Part shown: piece after piece, positions 47,805 to 56,002 of the stretch
How the letters are laid out: the number at the start of each line of letters is the position of its first letter
Position numbering within the stretch: position 1 is the first letter of the stretch
NCBI GenBank assembly: GCA_026708055.1
Contig: JAPOVS010000019.1
Coordinates: 188,532-252,531 of the forward strand
Reading direction: 5' to 3'
DNA length: 64,000 nucleotides
From: a bacterium
Lineage (GTDB): Bacteria > Actinomycetota > Acidimicrobiia > Acidimicrobiales > CATQHL01
The notes under the pieces: model-generated
The model's database searches: none
What the model was told of the DNA's origin: nothing
The model's input: the letters and a program-made list of their open reading frames with translations, nothing else
Program-made: the position numbers and the translations under genes

Positions 47805-48434
47805 GTGGCTGACCTGGTCGCGGCGGAATTGCGCCGCAGCATCACGGTGACGATGAAGCGGCTCTCGGCGTCGTCGCTCATGCCGGCATCGCAGGGCAAC
47901 CTGAGCGCCCGCGACGCCGATACGGGCAACGTGGTGATCACCCCGCACGCCTATCCCTACGAGGACATGACGCCTGACGACCTGGTGGTGCTCGCTGCCG
48001 ACGGGACGCAGATCGACGGCCGCCTCGACCCCTCCTACGACGCGCTCCTGCACCTCGGCGTCTACGCGGCGCGTCCCGAGGTGTGCGCGGTGCTGCACAC
48101 CGAGCCGCCGTATGTGAACGCCTTCGGAGCCCTGAATCGGGCCATCCTGCCCGTGACGACGACGGGCCTGAAGTCGGCCAACGGCAGCATTCCCATCATG
48201 CCGTTCCGTCACCGCCGGGACGAGGCATTCGTCGCCGAGATGCTGGAGATCATGGGCGACCGTCACGGGGTGGTCTGGCAGAACCACGGCCTGCTCGTCG
48301 TCGCCGACACCGTGGAGAACGCCGCCGAACGCACCATCGGCATCGAGTTCAACGCTCAGGTCATGCATCTCGCTCTGCGGGCAGGCGAGCCGCAGACGCT
48401 CGAGCGCGTCGGCGCGGACATGATCGTGGCGTGA
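47805..48434 (+). CDS. Class II aldolase/adducin family protein
   Basis: Family of Zn-dependent L-fuculose-phosphate and L-ribulose-phosphate epimerase/aldolases that split sugar phosphates into dihydroxyacetone phosphate or pyruvate plus an aldehyde. It has 209 residues. GTG 47805 is chosen because GGAGGG lies 4 nt upstream; GTG 47778 is possible. Visible parts are SQGNLSARD, VITPHAYPYEDM, VLHTEPPYVNAF and QNHGLLV. Two key positions differ from the consensus: His-X-His of the zinc site reads HTE, and the catalytic Glu in PSSE reads PSYD. The fold is clear, but aldolase activity is uncertain. First gene of the region-6 cluster, 119 bp before the kinase gene. Confidence 0.85.
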   Translation: MADLVAAELRRSITVTMKRLSASSLMPASQGNLSARDADTGNVVITPHAYPYEDMTPDDLVVLAADGTQIDGRLDPSYDALLHLGVYAARPEVCAVLHTEPPYVNAFGALNRAILPVTTTGLKSANGSIPIMPFRHRRDEAFVAEMLEIMGDRHGVVWQNHGLLVVADTVENAAERTIGIEFNAQVMHLALRAGEPQTLERVGADMIVA

Positions 48435-48553
48435 GGGAATGAACGTCCCGGTTCACGAGGGCTCCTCCCGGGCCGGATGATCTCCACCGGCGTCGCTGCG
48501 GGCTCGGGCACCGGCACACGAATCGCCGGAACGCACGGTCGGGCGACAGGCCG

Positions 48554-50041
48554 GTGACGCTCCTCGGCGTCGACATCGGCACGACCGGGTGCAAGGTGGT
48601 CGCGGTCGACTCCGAGGGGTTGCCGCTGCTCAGCGCATACCGCGAGTACCGCCTGGCGACCCCGCGGCCGGGATGGGCCGAACTGGATCCGGTCGAAGTC
48701 TGGGGCGCGGTCTGCTCGGCCATCCGGGAGGTCACCGCGGCGCTACCCGAGCGGCCCCGGGCCCTGGCGGTCGCCACCCTCGGCGAGGCGGTGACGCCCA
48801 TTGACGCCTCCGGTGCCGCGCTGGCACCGACGATCCTCTCCTTCGACGGCCGAGCCCGGGCCTGCTACGAGCACCTCGTCGGCGCCCTCGGCGCAGCGCG
48901 GCTCACCTCCGTGTGCGGTGTGGAGCCGCAGCCGCACTACTCCGTCGCCAAGTGGTCTTGGATCGCTCGGGAGATGCCCGAGACGTACCGCCGTGCCGCC
49001 ACCCTCGCCTGCTTCGGTGATCTCTGCGCCGTCCGTCTGGGGCTTCCACCGGTCATCGATCACACGATGGCGACGCGGACGCTCGCCTTCGATGCCGCCG
49101 GCGGTTCCTGGTCCCCGGAAGTCCTTGACGCCGCCGGACTCGACATCGGGAAGCTCCCGACTCCTGCTCCCACCGGGACCGTCGTGGGCGCCGTTGCCGC
49201 ACGGCAGGCTCGGGAGCTGGGCCTCGCCGACGGTGCAGTGCTGGTCACCGGCGGGCTGGACCAGGTTTGCGCCGCATACGGCGCCGGCATCGGCGCTGAA
49301 GATGACGGCAGTGCCATGCTGTCGCTCGGGACCGTGGCGGTCTTGGCGGCGGTTCTGCGCGCCGACGAGTCGGGGCGGAACTCAGTGCCAACGGTCCCGT
49401 ACCGGGCGCCGGGCGAGCGGCTCGCCATCGCCGGAACCCCCGCCGGGGGCGCTGTGCTGCGCTGGTACCGCGACCGGTTCGGAGCCGCGGAGGCGGCTGC
49501 GGTGGCCGGCGCCGAGGACGAGTTCTACGACCGGATCGTCGCCGGCACGGCCGATGTCGAGACCGATCTGATTGCCCTGCCGCACTTCGCCGGCTCGCGC
49601 ACGGCCTTCGCCGATCCGCAGGCGACCGCGGCGCTCATCGGCATGACGTTCGCCACCGAGACGCGCCACATCGTCCGCGCCCTGCTGGAGGGCGTGGCGC
49701 TGGAGACCGCCGCAATGGCCGGGAGGCTCACCGAGTCGGGCGCCGCGGTGACATCGCTCCGCGCTGTCGGCGGGGGATCGCGCTCGCCGGTCTGGATGCA
49801 GATCTTCGCCGACGTGCTCGAGGTCCCCGTGGAATCGACCGCCAGCGCGGAAGCCGCGGCCGTCGGTGCGGCACTCATCGCCGGTGCCGCCACGGGCGTT
49901 GGCGCCGGGGATGGTCGGGGCCTCCCCCTGAGTCGGCGGTACGAGCCCGAAGAATCTGCCAGCAGGGGATACCGCGCGAAGCTGACGCGCTACCACGACC
50001 TCCACGGCGCGCTGGCGGCGGTTCGTGACGCCGGCCGGTAG
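48554..50041 (+). CDS. FGGY-family carbohydrate kinase
   Basis: Phosphorylates a sugar or polyol with ATP; xylulokinase-like by layout, 495 residues. The ATP-site motif GVDIGTTGCKVV is at the N-terminus, the catalytic Asp lies in VTGGLDQVCAAYGAG (about residue 239), and the C-terminal FGGY_C signature is RAVGGGSRSPVWMQIFADVL. It starts at GTG 48554 without a clear ribosome-binding site. The class II aldolase upstream and the ribose-type transporter downstream fit a pathway of uptake, isomerisation, phosphorylation and aldol cleavage. Confidence 0.92.
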   Translation: MTLLGVDIGTTGCKVVAVDSEGLPLLSAYREYRLATPRPGWAELDPVEVWGAVCSAIREVTAALPERPRALAVATLGEAVTPIDASGAALAPTILSFDGRARACYEHLVGALGAARLTSVCGVEPQPHYSVAKWSWIAREMPETYRRAATLACFGDLCAVRLGLPPVIDHTMATRTLAFDAAGGSWSPEVLDAAGLDIGKLPTPAPTGTVVGAVAARQARELGLADGAVLVTGGLDQVCAAYGAGIGAEDDGSAMLSLGTVAVLAAVLRADESGRNSVPTVPYRAPGERLAIAGTPAGGAVLRWYRDRFGAAEAAAVAGAEDEFYDRIVAGTADVETDLIALPHFAGSRTAFADPQATAALIGMTFATETRHIVRALLEGVALETAAMAGRLTESGAAVTSLRAVGGGSRSPVWMQIFADVLEVPVESTASAEAAAVGAALIAGAATGVGAGDGRGLPLSRRYEPEESASRGYRAKLTRYHDLHGALAAVRDAGR

Positions 50042-50068
50042 CGCAGCGGAGTGGGGACAGGACGATCC

Positions 50069-50164
50069 ATGAGCAAGCTGCGACTCGGCGTGATCGGCGC
50101 CGGTGCCTGGAGCGTGGCCTCGCACCTGCCACGCTTGGCGCACCACGCACACGTCGTGGCGTGA
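50069..50164 (+). pseudogene. Truncated Gfo/Idh/MocA oxidoreductase N-terminus
   Basis: The frame ATG 50069 to TGA 50162-50164 encodes 31 residues beginning MSKLRLGVIGAGAWSVASHL, the Rossmann GXGXXS start of a Gfo/Idh/MocA dehydrogenase, and then stops. The rest of the gene is gone; the binding-protein gene begins 101 bp later. A complete family member lies at 52454 but starts differently, so this is a relic of another copy. Confidence 0.75.
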
Positions 50165-50264
50165 GCGATCCCGACCGCCGGCGCCGCTAGCGCGGGATTG
50201 TTCCGTTTCCTACAGTTGCAGCACCGCCCGGATCAGCCGGGCCCCAAATCATGGGGGGAGTCTC

Positions 50265-51239
50265 GTGAAGAAACTGTCGGGCCTGCTGGCCCTCACCTTG
50301 GCCGTCGTCCTGATCGCGGCGTCGTGCGGAGGCGAAGACGACGAGAGAACGGTCGGTTTCGCCAACATCCTGCGGACGGGTTGCGAGTTCTGCAACGACG
50401 TCGAGAACGGCGTCACCGCGGAGGTCGCCGATGCGGGTTGGGAGCTGTACGCCCTCGACCACGACCTGGACGCCAACAAGATGCTCGCCAACGCCGACGC
50501 CATGATCACCCGCGAGGTGGACGTCTACCTGAACTTCGACGGCGGCATCACCAACTACGAGACCACGCTGGAGAAGATGGCCGAGGCGGAGATCCCGATG
50601 ATCTTCATCGACGGGCCCATCCCCGAGCCGGCCGATGATGTGTACTGGTTCGGCGCGCACGGCCAGTCGGCGGGCCAGCAGATGGGCGAGTACGCCCTCG
50701 ACTACATCAACAACAACTGGGGCGGCAACGTCGACGGCATCTTCGGCATCTACCAGAGCACCTGGCCCGATGAGACCAAGGCGCGCATGGTCGTGGCCAT
50801 GGACGTGATCTCACAGCAGTTCCCCGAGTGGACGATGGACACGATCACGCTCAACGACGTCGTGCTGGAGGGCTCGGAGACGCAGGCCGCGGCGGCCGCG
50901 TACCTCAACGCCAACCCGGACGCGAAGAACCTGCTGTTCATCGCCACCACCAACGACCTCGCTGGCGTGGCGGTCGTGGCGGCCATGGAGCAGCTCGGGC
51001 GTCTCGACGCCGGTGTGGTGCTGTCCAACGGCGGCGCCTCGGACGCGCTGGCGGAGATCCGGGATCCGGACTCGCCGTTCATCATGTCGATCGGCTACTT
51101 CCCCGACCGCTACGGCGAATTCCTGCGCCCGATCATCGCCACGATCCTCGACGGCGACACGCCCGCGCAGCGGGTGAACCACGTCACCCACGTCCCCATC
51201 GACGCCAGCAACATCGACGAGTGGTACCCCGAGGGCTAA
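50265..51239 (+). CDS. Sugar ABC transporter substrate-binding lipoprotein (ribose/RbsB type)
   Basis: Type I periplasmic binding protein for a sugar, polyol or similar ligand, anchored as a lipoprotein: lipobox LIAASC (Cys about residue 21). It has 324 residues. Two-lobe features are visible (VGFANILRTGCEFCNDVENG, the hinge-side IFIDGPIP, and IATTNDLAGVAVVAAMEQLG). A C-X2-C pair in TGCEFCND near the ligand-side start is unusual and might form a disulfide. GTG 50265 follows GGGGGGAG with 4 nt spacing. CTACAGT at about 50209 may be a -10 element. Works with the ATPase and permeases at 54.2-57.0 kb, from which it is separated by three enzyme genes. Confidence 0.9.
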   Translation: MKKLSGLLALTLAVVLIAASCGGEDDERTVGFANILRTGCEFCNDVENGVTAEVADAGWELYALDHDLDANKMLANADAMITREVDVYLNFDGGITNYETTLEKMAEAEIPMIFIDGPIPEPADDVYWFGAHGQSAGQQMGEYALDYINNNWGGNVDGIFGIYQSTWPDETKARMVVAMDVISQQFPEWTMDTITLNDVVLEGSETQAAAAAYLNANPDAKNLLFIATTNDLAGVAVVAAMEQLGRLDAGVVLSNGGASDALAEIRDPDSPFIMSIGYFPDRYGEFLRPIIATILDGDTPAQRVNHVTHVPIDASNIDEWYPEG

Positions 51240-51260
51240 ACCTCACTGAGTAAGTGGAAC

Positions 51261-51298
51261 GGGTGCGTCCGCGGCATCGCAGGCCGGCGGACGCACCC
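51261..51298. terminator. Strong GC hairpin after the sugar-binding-protein gene
   Basis: GGGTGCGTCCGC pairs perfectly with GCGGACGCACCC (12 bp, 14-nt loop). There is no T run. It lies 21 bp after the stop, and the operon continues beyond it, so mRNA stabilisation or partial termination is likely. Confidence 0.75.
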
Positions 51299-51417
51299 GG
51301 AGCCTCCCGGCAAGCGCACGACCCAGCCTCGGTTACCGTCGTCGCGAGACCGCGGGCGGGCCGTGGGGCGCCCCGCCGGAAGGCGACGAGGTTGATCCGC
51401 ATGAATGGAATGACGCG

Positions 51418-52446
51418 GTGACGAGTGCCGGCCGCTCGCACGGCCCCGCCATGGGGCTCATCGTCCGGATGTTCACCGCCACGAGCGGTCGCCCGGACGA
51501 GACCAAGCCCGAAGTTGCCGGGCCGGCCTGGATGAGCCCCGTCTCCACCCTGGCCGAGTTCGAGGCCCGCCTCGACATCGCCGCGGAGATCGGGGCGATG
51601 GGCATCGAGGTCACCCAGGCCGGACAGCCGTCGGGCGTGCGCCACCTGCTCGAGAGCCCCCGCAGCCGGGCGATGTTCAGCGATGCGTTCGCCCGCCGAG
51701 GCCTGGCGATCTCCGCCCTCAACTGCGCCGGCATGCCCCTGCATCCGCTTCGAGGGCCCGAGCATCGCCGGCTCATCGAGGACACGTTCCGGCTGGCCGA
51801 GCTCCTCGGCGTCGAGAAGATCGTGACCATGTCGGGCACGACCGGCGACGGCGGCGGCGCATCAACCGTCAACTGGGTGTTCTATCCGTGGCCCGACGAC
51901 AGCGTGGCTCTGCTGGAACGCCAGTGGTCGGAGGGAATCGCCCTGTGGGCGGACCTGGCGGGACTCGCCGAGCGTTGCGGCGTCCGTCGCATCGCCTTCG
52001 AACTGCACCCGATCCACCTCGTGTACAACGTGCCCACGCTGGTGCGCATGCGGGAGGCGGTCGGCCCGATCATCGGCGCCAACGTCGACCCCAGCCACCT
52101 GTTCTGGCAACAGATGGATCCGGTGCGGGTCGTGGAGGCCCTCGGCGAGGCGGTCCATCACGTGCAGCTCAAGGACACCGAGATGGTGCCCACCGAACTC
52201 GCCCTTGCCGGCGTCCTGGACCAGCGACCCTTCGGCGATCCCTCGGCGCGCGCCTGGCGCTATCGCACGATCGGACGGGCGCACGATGCCGCTTTCTGGG
52301 GAGCGCTCGTGGACGCCTTGGCGTCGGTCGGCTACGACGACTACGTGAGCATCGAGAACGAGGACCCGTACCAGACCTACGAGGAGGGCGTGCGCGAGGC
52401 GGGGCGCTTCCTGGCGCCGCTCCTGGCCGACGCCGCGGCGGATTGA
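51418..52446 (+). CDS. Sugar phosphate isomerase/epimerase-type TIM-barrel protein
   Basis: AP_endonuc_2 family (xylose-isomerase-like TIM barrel), 342 residues from GTG 51418; M12 (51451) is another possible start. The family includes inosose dehydratases, hydroxypyruvate isomerases and ketose epimerases. Metal-site residues are visible in IAFELHPIHLVYN (Glu and His), GANVDPSHLFWQQMD (Asp and His) and HHVQLKDTE (His), and the terminal Glu in SIENED. Next to a Gfo/Idh/MocA gene, as in inositol and related polyol pathways. Reaction unassigned. Confidence 0.85.
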   Translation: MTSAGRSHGPAMGLIVRMFTATSGRPDETKPEVAGPAWMSPVSTLAEFEARLDIAAEIGAMGIEVTQAGQPSGVRHLLESPRSRAMFSDAFARRGLAISALNCAGMPLHPLRGPEHRRLIEDTFRLAELLGVEKIVTMSGTTGDGGGASTVNWVFYPWPDDSVALLERQWSEGIALWADLAGLAERCGVRRIAFELHPIHLVYNVPTLVRMREAVGPIIGANVDPSHLFWQQMDPVRVVEALGEAVHHVQLKDTEMVPTELALAGVLDQRPFGDPSARAWRYRTIGRAHDAAFWGALVDALASVGYDDYVSIENEDPYQTYEEGVREAGRFLAPLLADAAAD

Positions 52447-52453
52447 GGCGACC

Positions 52454-53587
52454 ATGGCACCGCAGATCGACCTGACTTCCGACATCCCCCCGGTTGATCT
52501 GGGCCCCGTGGCGGCCCTGGACCTCGTGCCGCCACCGCTGCGGCAGGAGATTCCCGGCGACCTGCGGATCGGCCTGGTGGGAGCCGGTCGCATCGTGCAC
52601 AGCGGCGTGATGCCCGCCTACCGGGCGGCCGGTCTCCAACCCGTTGCCGCTTGCGACCCCGACCCGGTCGCAGCCAAGGCGATCCGCGACACCTGGGGCG
52701 TGGAGCAGACCTTCGACGACTACCGGTCGATGATCGACGCGGTCGACGTGGACCTGCTCGACATCAACATCCGCTGGGACGTGGGGCTCTCGCCGCTGCG
52801 CGTGGAGGTGGTGGCCGAGGCTGCTCGACGCGGCATCCACGTCATCATCGCCAAGCCTGTTGCCGAGACACCGCAGCAGTGCCAGGACATCGTGGGGCAC
52901 GCGCGTGAGGGCGGCATCACGTTCGGCGTGGATTTCAACACCCGCTACGCCCCGGCCTTCTACGGCTGCCGGGCCCTCATCCTGGCCGGCTCGCTCGGGC
53001 CGCTCATCTCGGCGGGGATCAACTACCACTCGGGCATCGGGCGCCAGCACACCAACGCCTTCGACGCCGTGCACGACGTCTGCATCCACGCCGTGGACGT
53101 GCTCCAGTCGTGGTTCGGTGAGGCGCCCGAGGAGGTCTACGGCAACTGGTCGCGGCGGGTGGACGGCGTGGGATCGGTGCTCTCGGGCGTCTTCAGCTTT
53201 GCGAGCGGCGCCAACGCCACGCTCTTGTACGACTTCGCCACCCGTCACCGGCGCCGTTTCGAGATGTTCGCCGTGGGCGAGCGGGCGGGCGTCGACGGCA
53301 TCCAGGATCAGGAACTTCCCGGCCCGGCCCGGCTGGTGCGGGCGGAGTTGCGCTACGGGCCGCACGAGCCGCGCGGCTCGGCGCTGGAACTGCCGCTGCA
53401 GTACACGCTGTCGCCCGAGTCGTACCTGGCGACGCGTGCCGACGTGCTGCAGTGCATCGCTGGCGGCGGCGAGCCCTGGGCCAGCGGCACGGACATCCTG
53501 CGCAGCATGAGCACGCTGTTCGCGCTGAAGGAATCCATCCGCAGCGGGCAGCCGGTGCGGCCGTCACTCGATCCGGAGGAGTCATGA
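52454..53587 (+). CDS. Gfo/Idh/MocA family NAD(P)-dependent oxidoreductase
   Basis: Oxidises or reduces a hydroxyl of a sugar, inositol or sugar acid. It is 377 residues, with an N-terminal Rossmann motif LVGAGRI (about residues 40-46) after a 35-residue extension. The usual EKP motif reads AKPVAET, keeping the catalytic Lys. HDVCIHAVDVLQSWFG supplies the Asp-X3-His of the substrate site. It starts 7 bp after the isomerase stop, and its stop overlaps the AllA-like start. Pairing with the TIM-barrel isomerase is typical of inositol- or glycoside-type catabolism. Confidence 0.9.
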   Translation: MAPQIDLTSDIPPVDLGPVAALDLVPPPLRQEIPGDLRIGLVGAGRIVHSGVMPAYRAAGLQPVAACDPDPVAAKAIRDTWGVEQTFDDYRSMIDAVDVDLLDINIRWDVGLSPLRVEVVAEAARRGIHVIIAKPVAETPQQCQDIVGHAREGGITFGVDFNTRYAPAFYGCRALILAGSLGPLISAGINYHSGIGRQHTNAFDAVHDVCIHAVDVLQSWFGEAPEEVYGNWSRRVDGVGSVLSGVFSFASGANATLLYDFATRHRRRFEMFAVGERAGVDGIQDQELPGPARLVRAELRYGPHEPRGSALELPLQYTLSPESYLATRADVLQCIAGGGEPWASGTDILRSMSTLFALKESIRSGQPVRPSLDPEES

Positions 53588-54201
53588 ACGGCGAATCCAC
53601 CGGTGTCCGCCGCCTGGCGGTGGAACGCCTCGACCGGGCCGCCTTCGCGCCCTTCGGGGCGGTCATCGCCCCCGAGACGGCCGACTCGCCCAACCTGAAC
53701 CGGGCGTCCAACAACCTGGGCTACCTCTGGGTGCAGAAGGAGTTGGAGTTCCCCGGCCGGGCCTACATGTGCTCGCTGCGGTACTACTACCGGGGAAACC
53801 GCTGCGAGTTCGTGCAGAAGCATCCGGCCAGCACCGTCACGCTCATCACGCTCGGCATGCACTCGGCCGCCTTCGTGGCCGTGCCCGATGTCGACGGCCG
53901 CCCCGACGTCGATGCGGCCCGTGCGTTCCTGATCACCGGTGGGACGGGCGTGGTGATCAATCGCGGCACCTGGGTGCGCTACGCCTACCCGCTCGGTGCC
54001 TACGTGGACTTCGCCTACGTGACCCAGCGGGTCGACCCTGCCACCGCCAACACCACCGACGACGTGGTACGCGTCAACCTGGACAGCGAACTGGGATTCG
54101 TCTTCGACCTGGAGTTCGCGCCGCCGGCAGACGATGACTACCAGCTTGGACCCAGCGGGGCGGTCGTCGCCGGCCCGCCCCAGGACCCACCGGGAGAGTG
54201 A
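53584..54201 (+). CDS. Ureidoglycolate lyase (AllA)-like cupin protein
   Basis: A 205-residue protein resembling AllA, which releases glyoxylate and urea from ureidoglycolate. It has RAAFAPFGAVIAPET at the start, then QKHPASTVTLITLG, ARAFLITGGTGVVINRGTW and YAYPLG in cupin order. There are no allantoin or urea genes nearby. In a sugar-acid cluster a member might act on another 2-hydroxy-acid adduct (inference). The ATG is fixed by the TCATGA overlap with the previous stop. The stop is overlapped by the ATPase start (GTGA). Confidence 0.75.
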   Translation: MNGESTGVRRLAVERLDRAAFAPFGAVIAPETADSPNLNRASNNLGYLWVQKELEFPGRAYMCSLRYYYRGNRCEFVQKHPASTVTLITLGMHSAAFVAVPDVDGRPDVDAARAFLITGGTGVVINRGTWVRYAYPLGAYVDFAYVTQRVDPATANTTDDVVRVNLDSELGFVFDLEFAPPADDDYQLGPSGAVVAGPPQDPPGE

Positions 54202-55010
54202 TTCACGTGAACGAACACGCCGGCCCGAACGGCAACGGATCGAACGGTGCCCCGCTGCTGCAACTGCGAGGGATCTGCCGCAGCTTCGGTCACATCCGGG
54301 CGGTGCACGAGGTGGACGTGGACCTGCACCGCGATGAGATCCTCGGGATCGTCGGCGACAACGGCGCCGGCAAGTCCACCCTGATGAAGATCATCGCGGG
54401 CACCGTGAGTCCCGACAGCGGCCGGATCCTCATGGATGGCGAACGGGTCGAGATCGCCACCGCCCAGGACTCCCGCCGCCTCGGGATCGAGATGATCTAC
54501 CAGGACCTGGCGCTCTTCGACAATCTGGACGTGGCCGCCAACGTCTTCATCGGGCGTGAGCCGACGAAGGGACTGCCGAGCCTGCTGGGGTTCCTGGAGC
54601 GCCGCCGCATGCACCGCGAAGCAGCCGCTCTGCTGGAACGCCTCAACATCATGATCGGATCCACGAGGCTTCCCGTGGGGGTCCTCTCGGGCGGGCAGCG
54701 GCAGATGGTGGCCATCGCCCGGGCGGTGGCGTTCGAGGAGAACAACCACGTCCTGCTGATGGACGAGCCGTCGGCAGCGCTCGGGGCGACCGAGTCGGCC
54801 ACGGTCACGGAGCTGATCCGGGAGATCCGCCGCGACGGCCTGTCGATCATGATCATCAGCCATCGCATCCCCGAGGTCCTGGACCTCGCCGATCGGGTCA
54901 TGGTCATGAAGCGGGGCGAGCACGTGGCGACGCTCGACGCCCGCGCCACGTCGGTGGAGGAGTGCGTCAACCTCATCGTGGCCGGCGCGCCGGCGGCCGG
55001 GCAGGCGTGA
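54198..55010 (+). CDS. Sugar ABC transporter ATP-binding protein, single-domain
   Basis: ATPase for the ribose-type transporter, 270 residues from GTG 54198; GTG 54207 also fits, with GGGAGA 8 nt upstream. Motifs are Walker A GDNGAGKS, Q-loop MIYQDLALFDNL, signature LSGGQRQMV, Walker B VLLMDEPSAAL and H-loop IISHRIPE. It has one ATPase domain, as in FrcA-type systems, and not the tandem domains of RbsA. With two permease genes behind it, it probably works as a homodimer on a permease heterodimer. Confidence 0.92.
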   Translation: MIHVNEHAGPNGNGSNGAPLLQLRGICRSFGHIRAVHEVDVDLHRDEILGIVGDNGAGKSTLMKIIAGTVSPDSGRILMDGERVEIATAQDSRRLGIEMIYQDLALFDNLDVAANVFIGREPTKGLPSLLGFLERRRMHREAAALLERLNIMIGSTRLPVGVLSGGQRQMVAIARAVAFEENNHVLLMDEPSAALGATESATVTELIREIRRDGLSIMIISHRIPEVLDLADRVMVMKRGEHVATLDARATSVEECVNLIVAGAPAAGQA

Positions 55011-56002
55011 CGGCCACCGCCACCCCGCCGGGCGCTCCCCTCGACAGCCGCGCCCAGGCCGCGGCCCGCGCCCGGCGCCTCCTGCTCGGCCAGCACGTCC
55101 TGCTGCTCATCGCTCTGATTCTGCTGGGGACCTACTTCACGTCCCGGCTCGACTTCTTCCTCACCAGCCAGAACGTCCTCACGATCCTGCGGTTCAGCGC
55201 GGTCACCTTCATCGTCGCCACCGGCTTCACGCTGGTCCTGATCGGAGGCGGCCTCGACCTCTCCATCGGCTCGGGGATGATGGTCGTGGGGGTCACGTCC
55301 GGGAAGCTCTTCCAGGCAGGCGTTCCCCTCGTCCTGGCGTTCCTGATCGGGGTGGTCGTCGGGATCGTGCTCGGGTACGTCAACGGGCTCATCATCACCC
55401 GCTTCCGCATCAACCCGCTCATCGCCACGCTGGCGATGCTGTTCGTACTGCTGGGCGTGGGGTTCATCATCACCGACGGGCGCTCGCAGCAGATCCGCGA
55501 CGACGGCTTCCGCTTCGCCCGGGAGAACGTGGGCGGTGTCCCGGTGCCGGTGTTCTTCCTGATCGCCACCGCCGTGCTGTCGGTGGTCCTGCTGCACACC
55601 ACCAAGGCGGGCCGGCACCTGTTCGCCGTGGGCGGCAATCCGGACGCGGCCCGCCAGGCCGCCATGAACGTCGACCGGTTCCGCCTGGGGATGTACACCG
55701 TGGCCGGTCTCTACACCGGGATCGCCGGTGTCCTGCTGGCATCGGACCTGGGCGCTATCGCCCCCAACTCGGGACGCAACTGGGAGCTGTACGTCGCCAC
55801 GGCCGTCTTCCTGGGCGGCGCCAGCCTCACCGGGGGCCGGGGATCGGTCCTCGGCACGTTCATCGGCGTGGTGTTCGTGCGCACGCTCGACAACGGCCTC
55901 GTCCAGATGGCGGTGCGACCCCAGATCGTCCTGATCGTCGTGGGCACCGCCATGATCCTGGCGGTTGCATTCGACCAGCGACCCAAGGGTGGGTTCCGAT
56001 GA
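55007..56002 (+). CDS. Ribose-type sugar ABC transporter permease 1
   Basis: BPD_transp_2 family (RbsC-like) membrane protein of 331 residues with about 8-10 hydrophobic segments. Family parts are GFTLVLIGGGLDLSIGS, NGLIITRFRINPLIATLA and AVFLGGASLTGGRGSVLGT. The start GTG 55007 overlaps the ATPase stop. It pairs with the next permease, with which it shares the fold but only limited sequence. Confidence 0.93.
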   Translation: MTATATPPGAPLDSRAQAAARARRLLLGQHVLLLIALILLGTYFTSRLDFFLTSQNVLTILRFSAVTFIVATGFTLVLIGGGLDLSIGSGMMVVGVTSGKLFQAGVPLVLAFLIGVVVGIVLGYVNGLIITRFRINPLIATLAMLFVLLGVGFIITDGRSQQIRDDGFRFARENVGGVPVPVFFLIATAVLSVVLLHTTKAGRHLFAVGGNPDAARQAAMNVDRFRLGMYTVAGLYTGIAGVLLASDLGAIAPNSGRNWELYVATAVFLGGASLTGGRGSVLGTFIGVVFVRTLDNGLVQMAVRPQIVLIVVGTAMILAVAFDQRPKGGFR

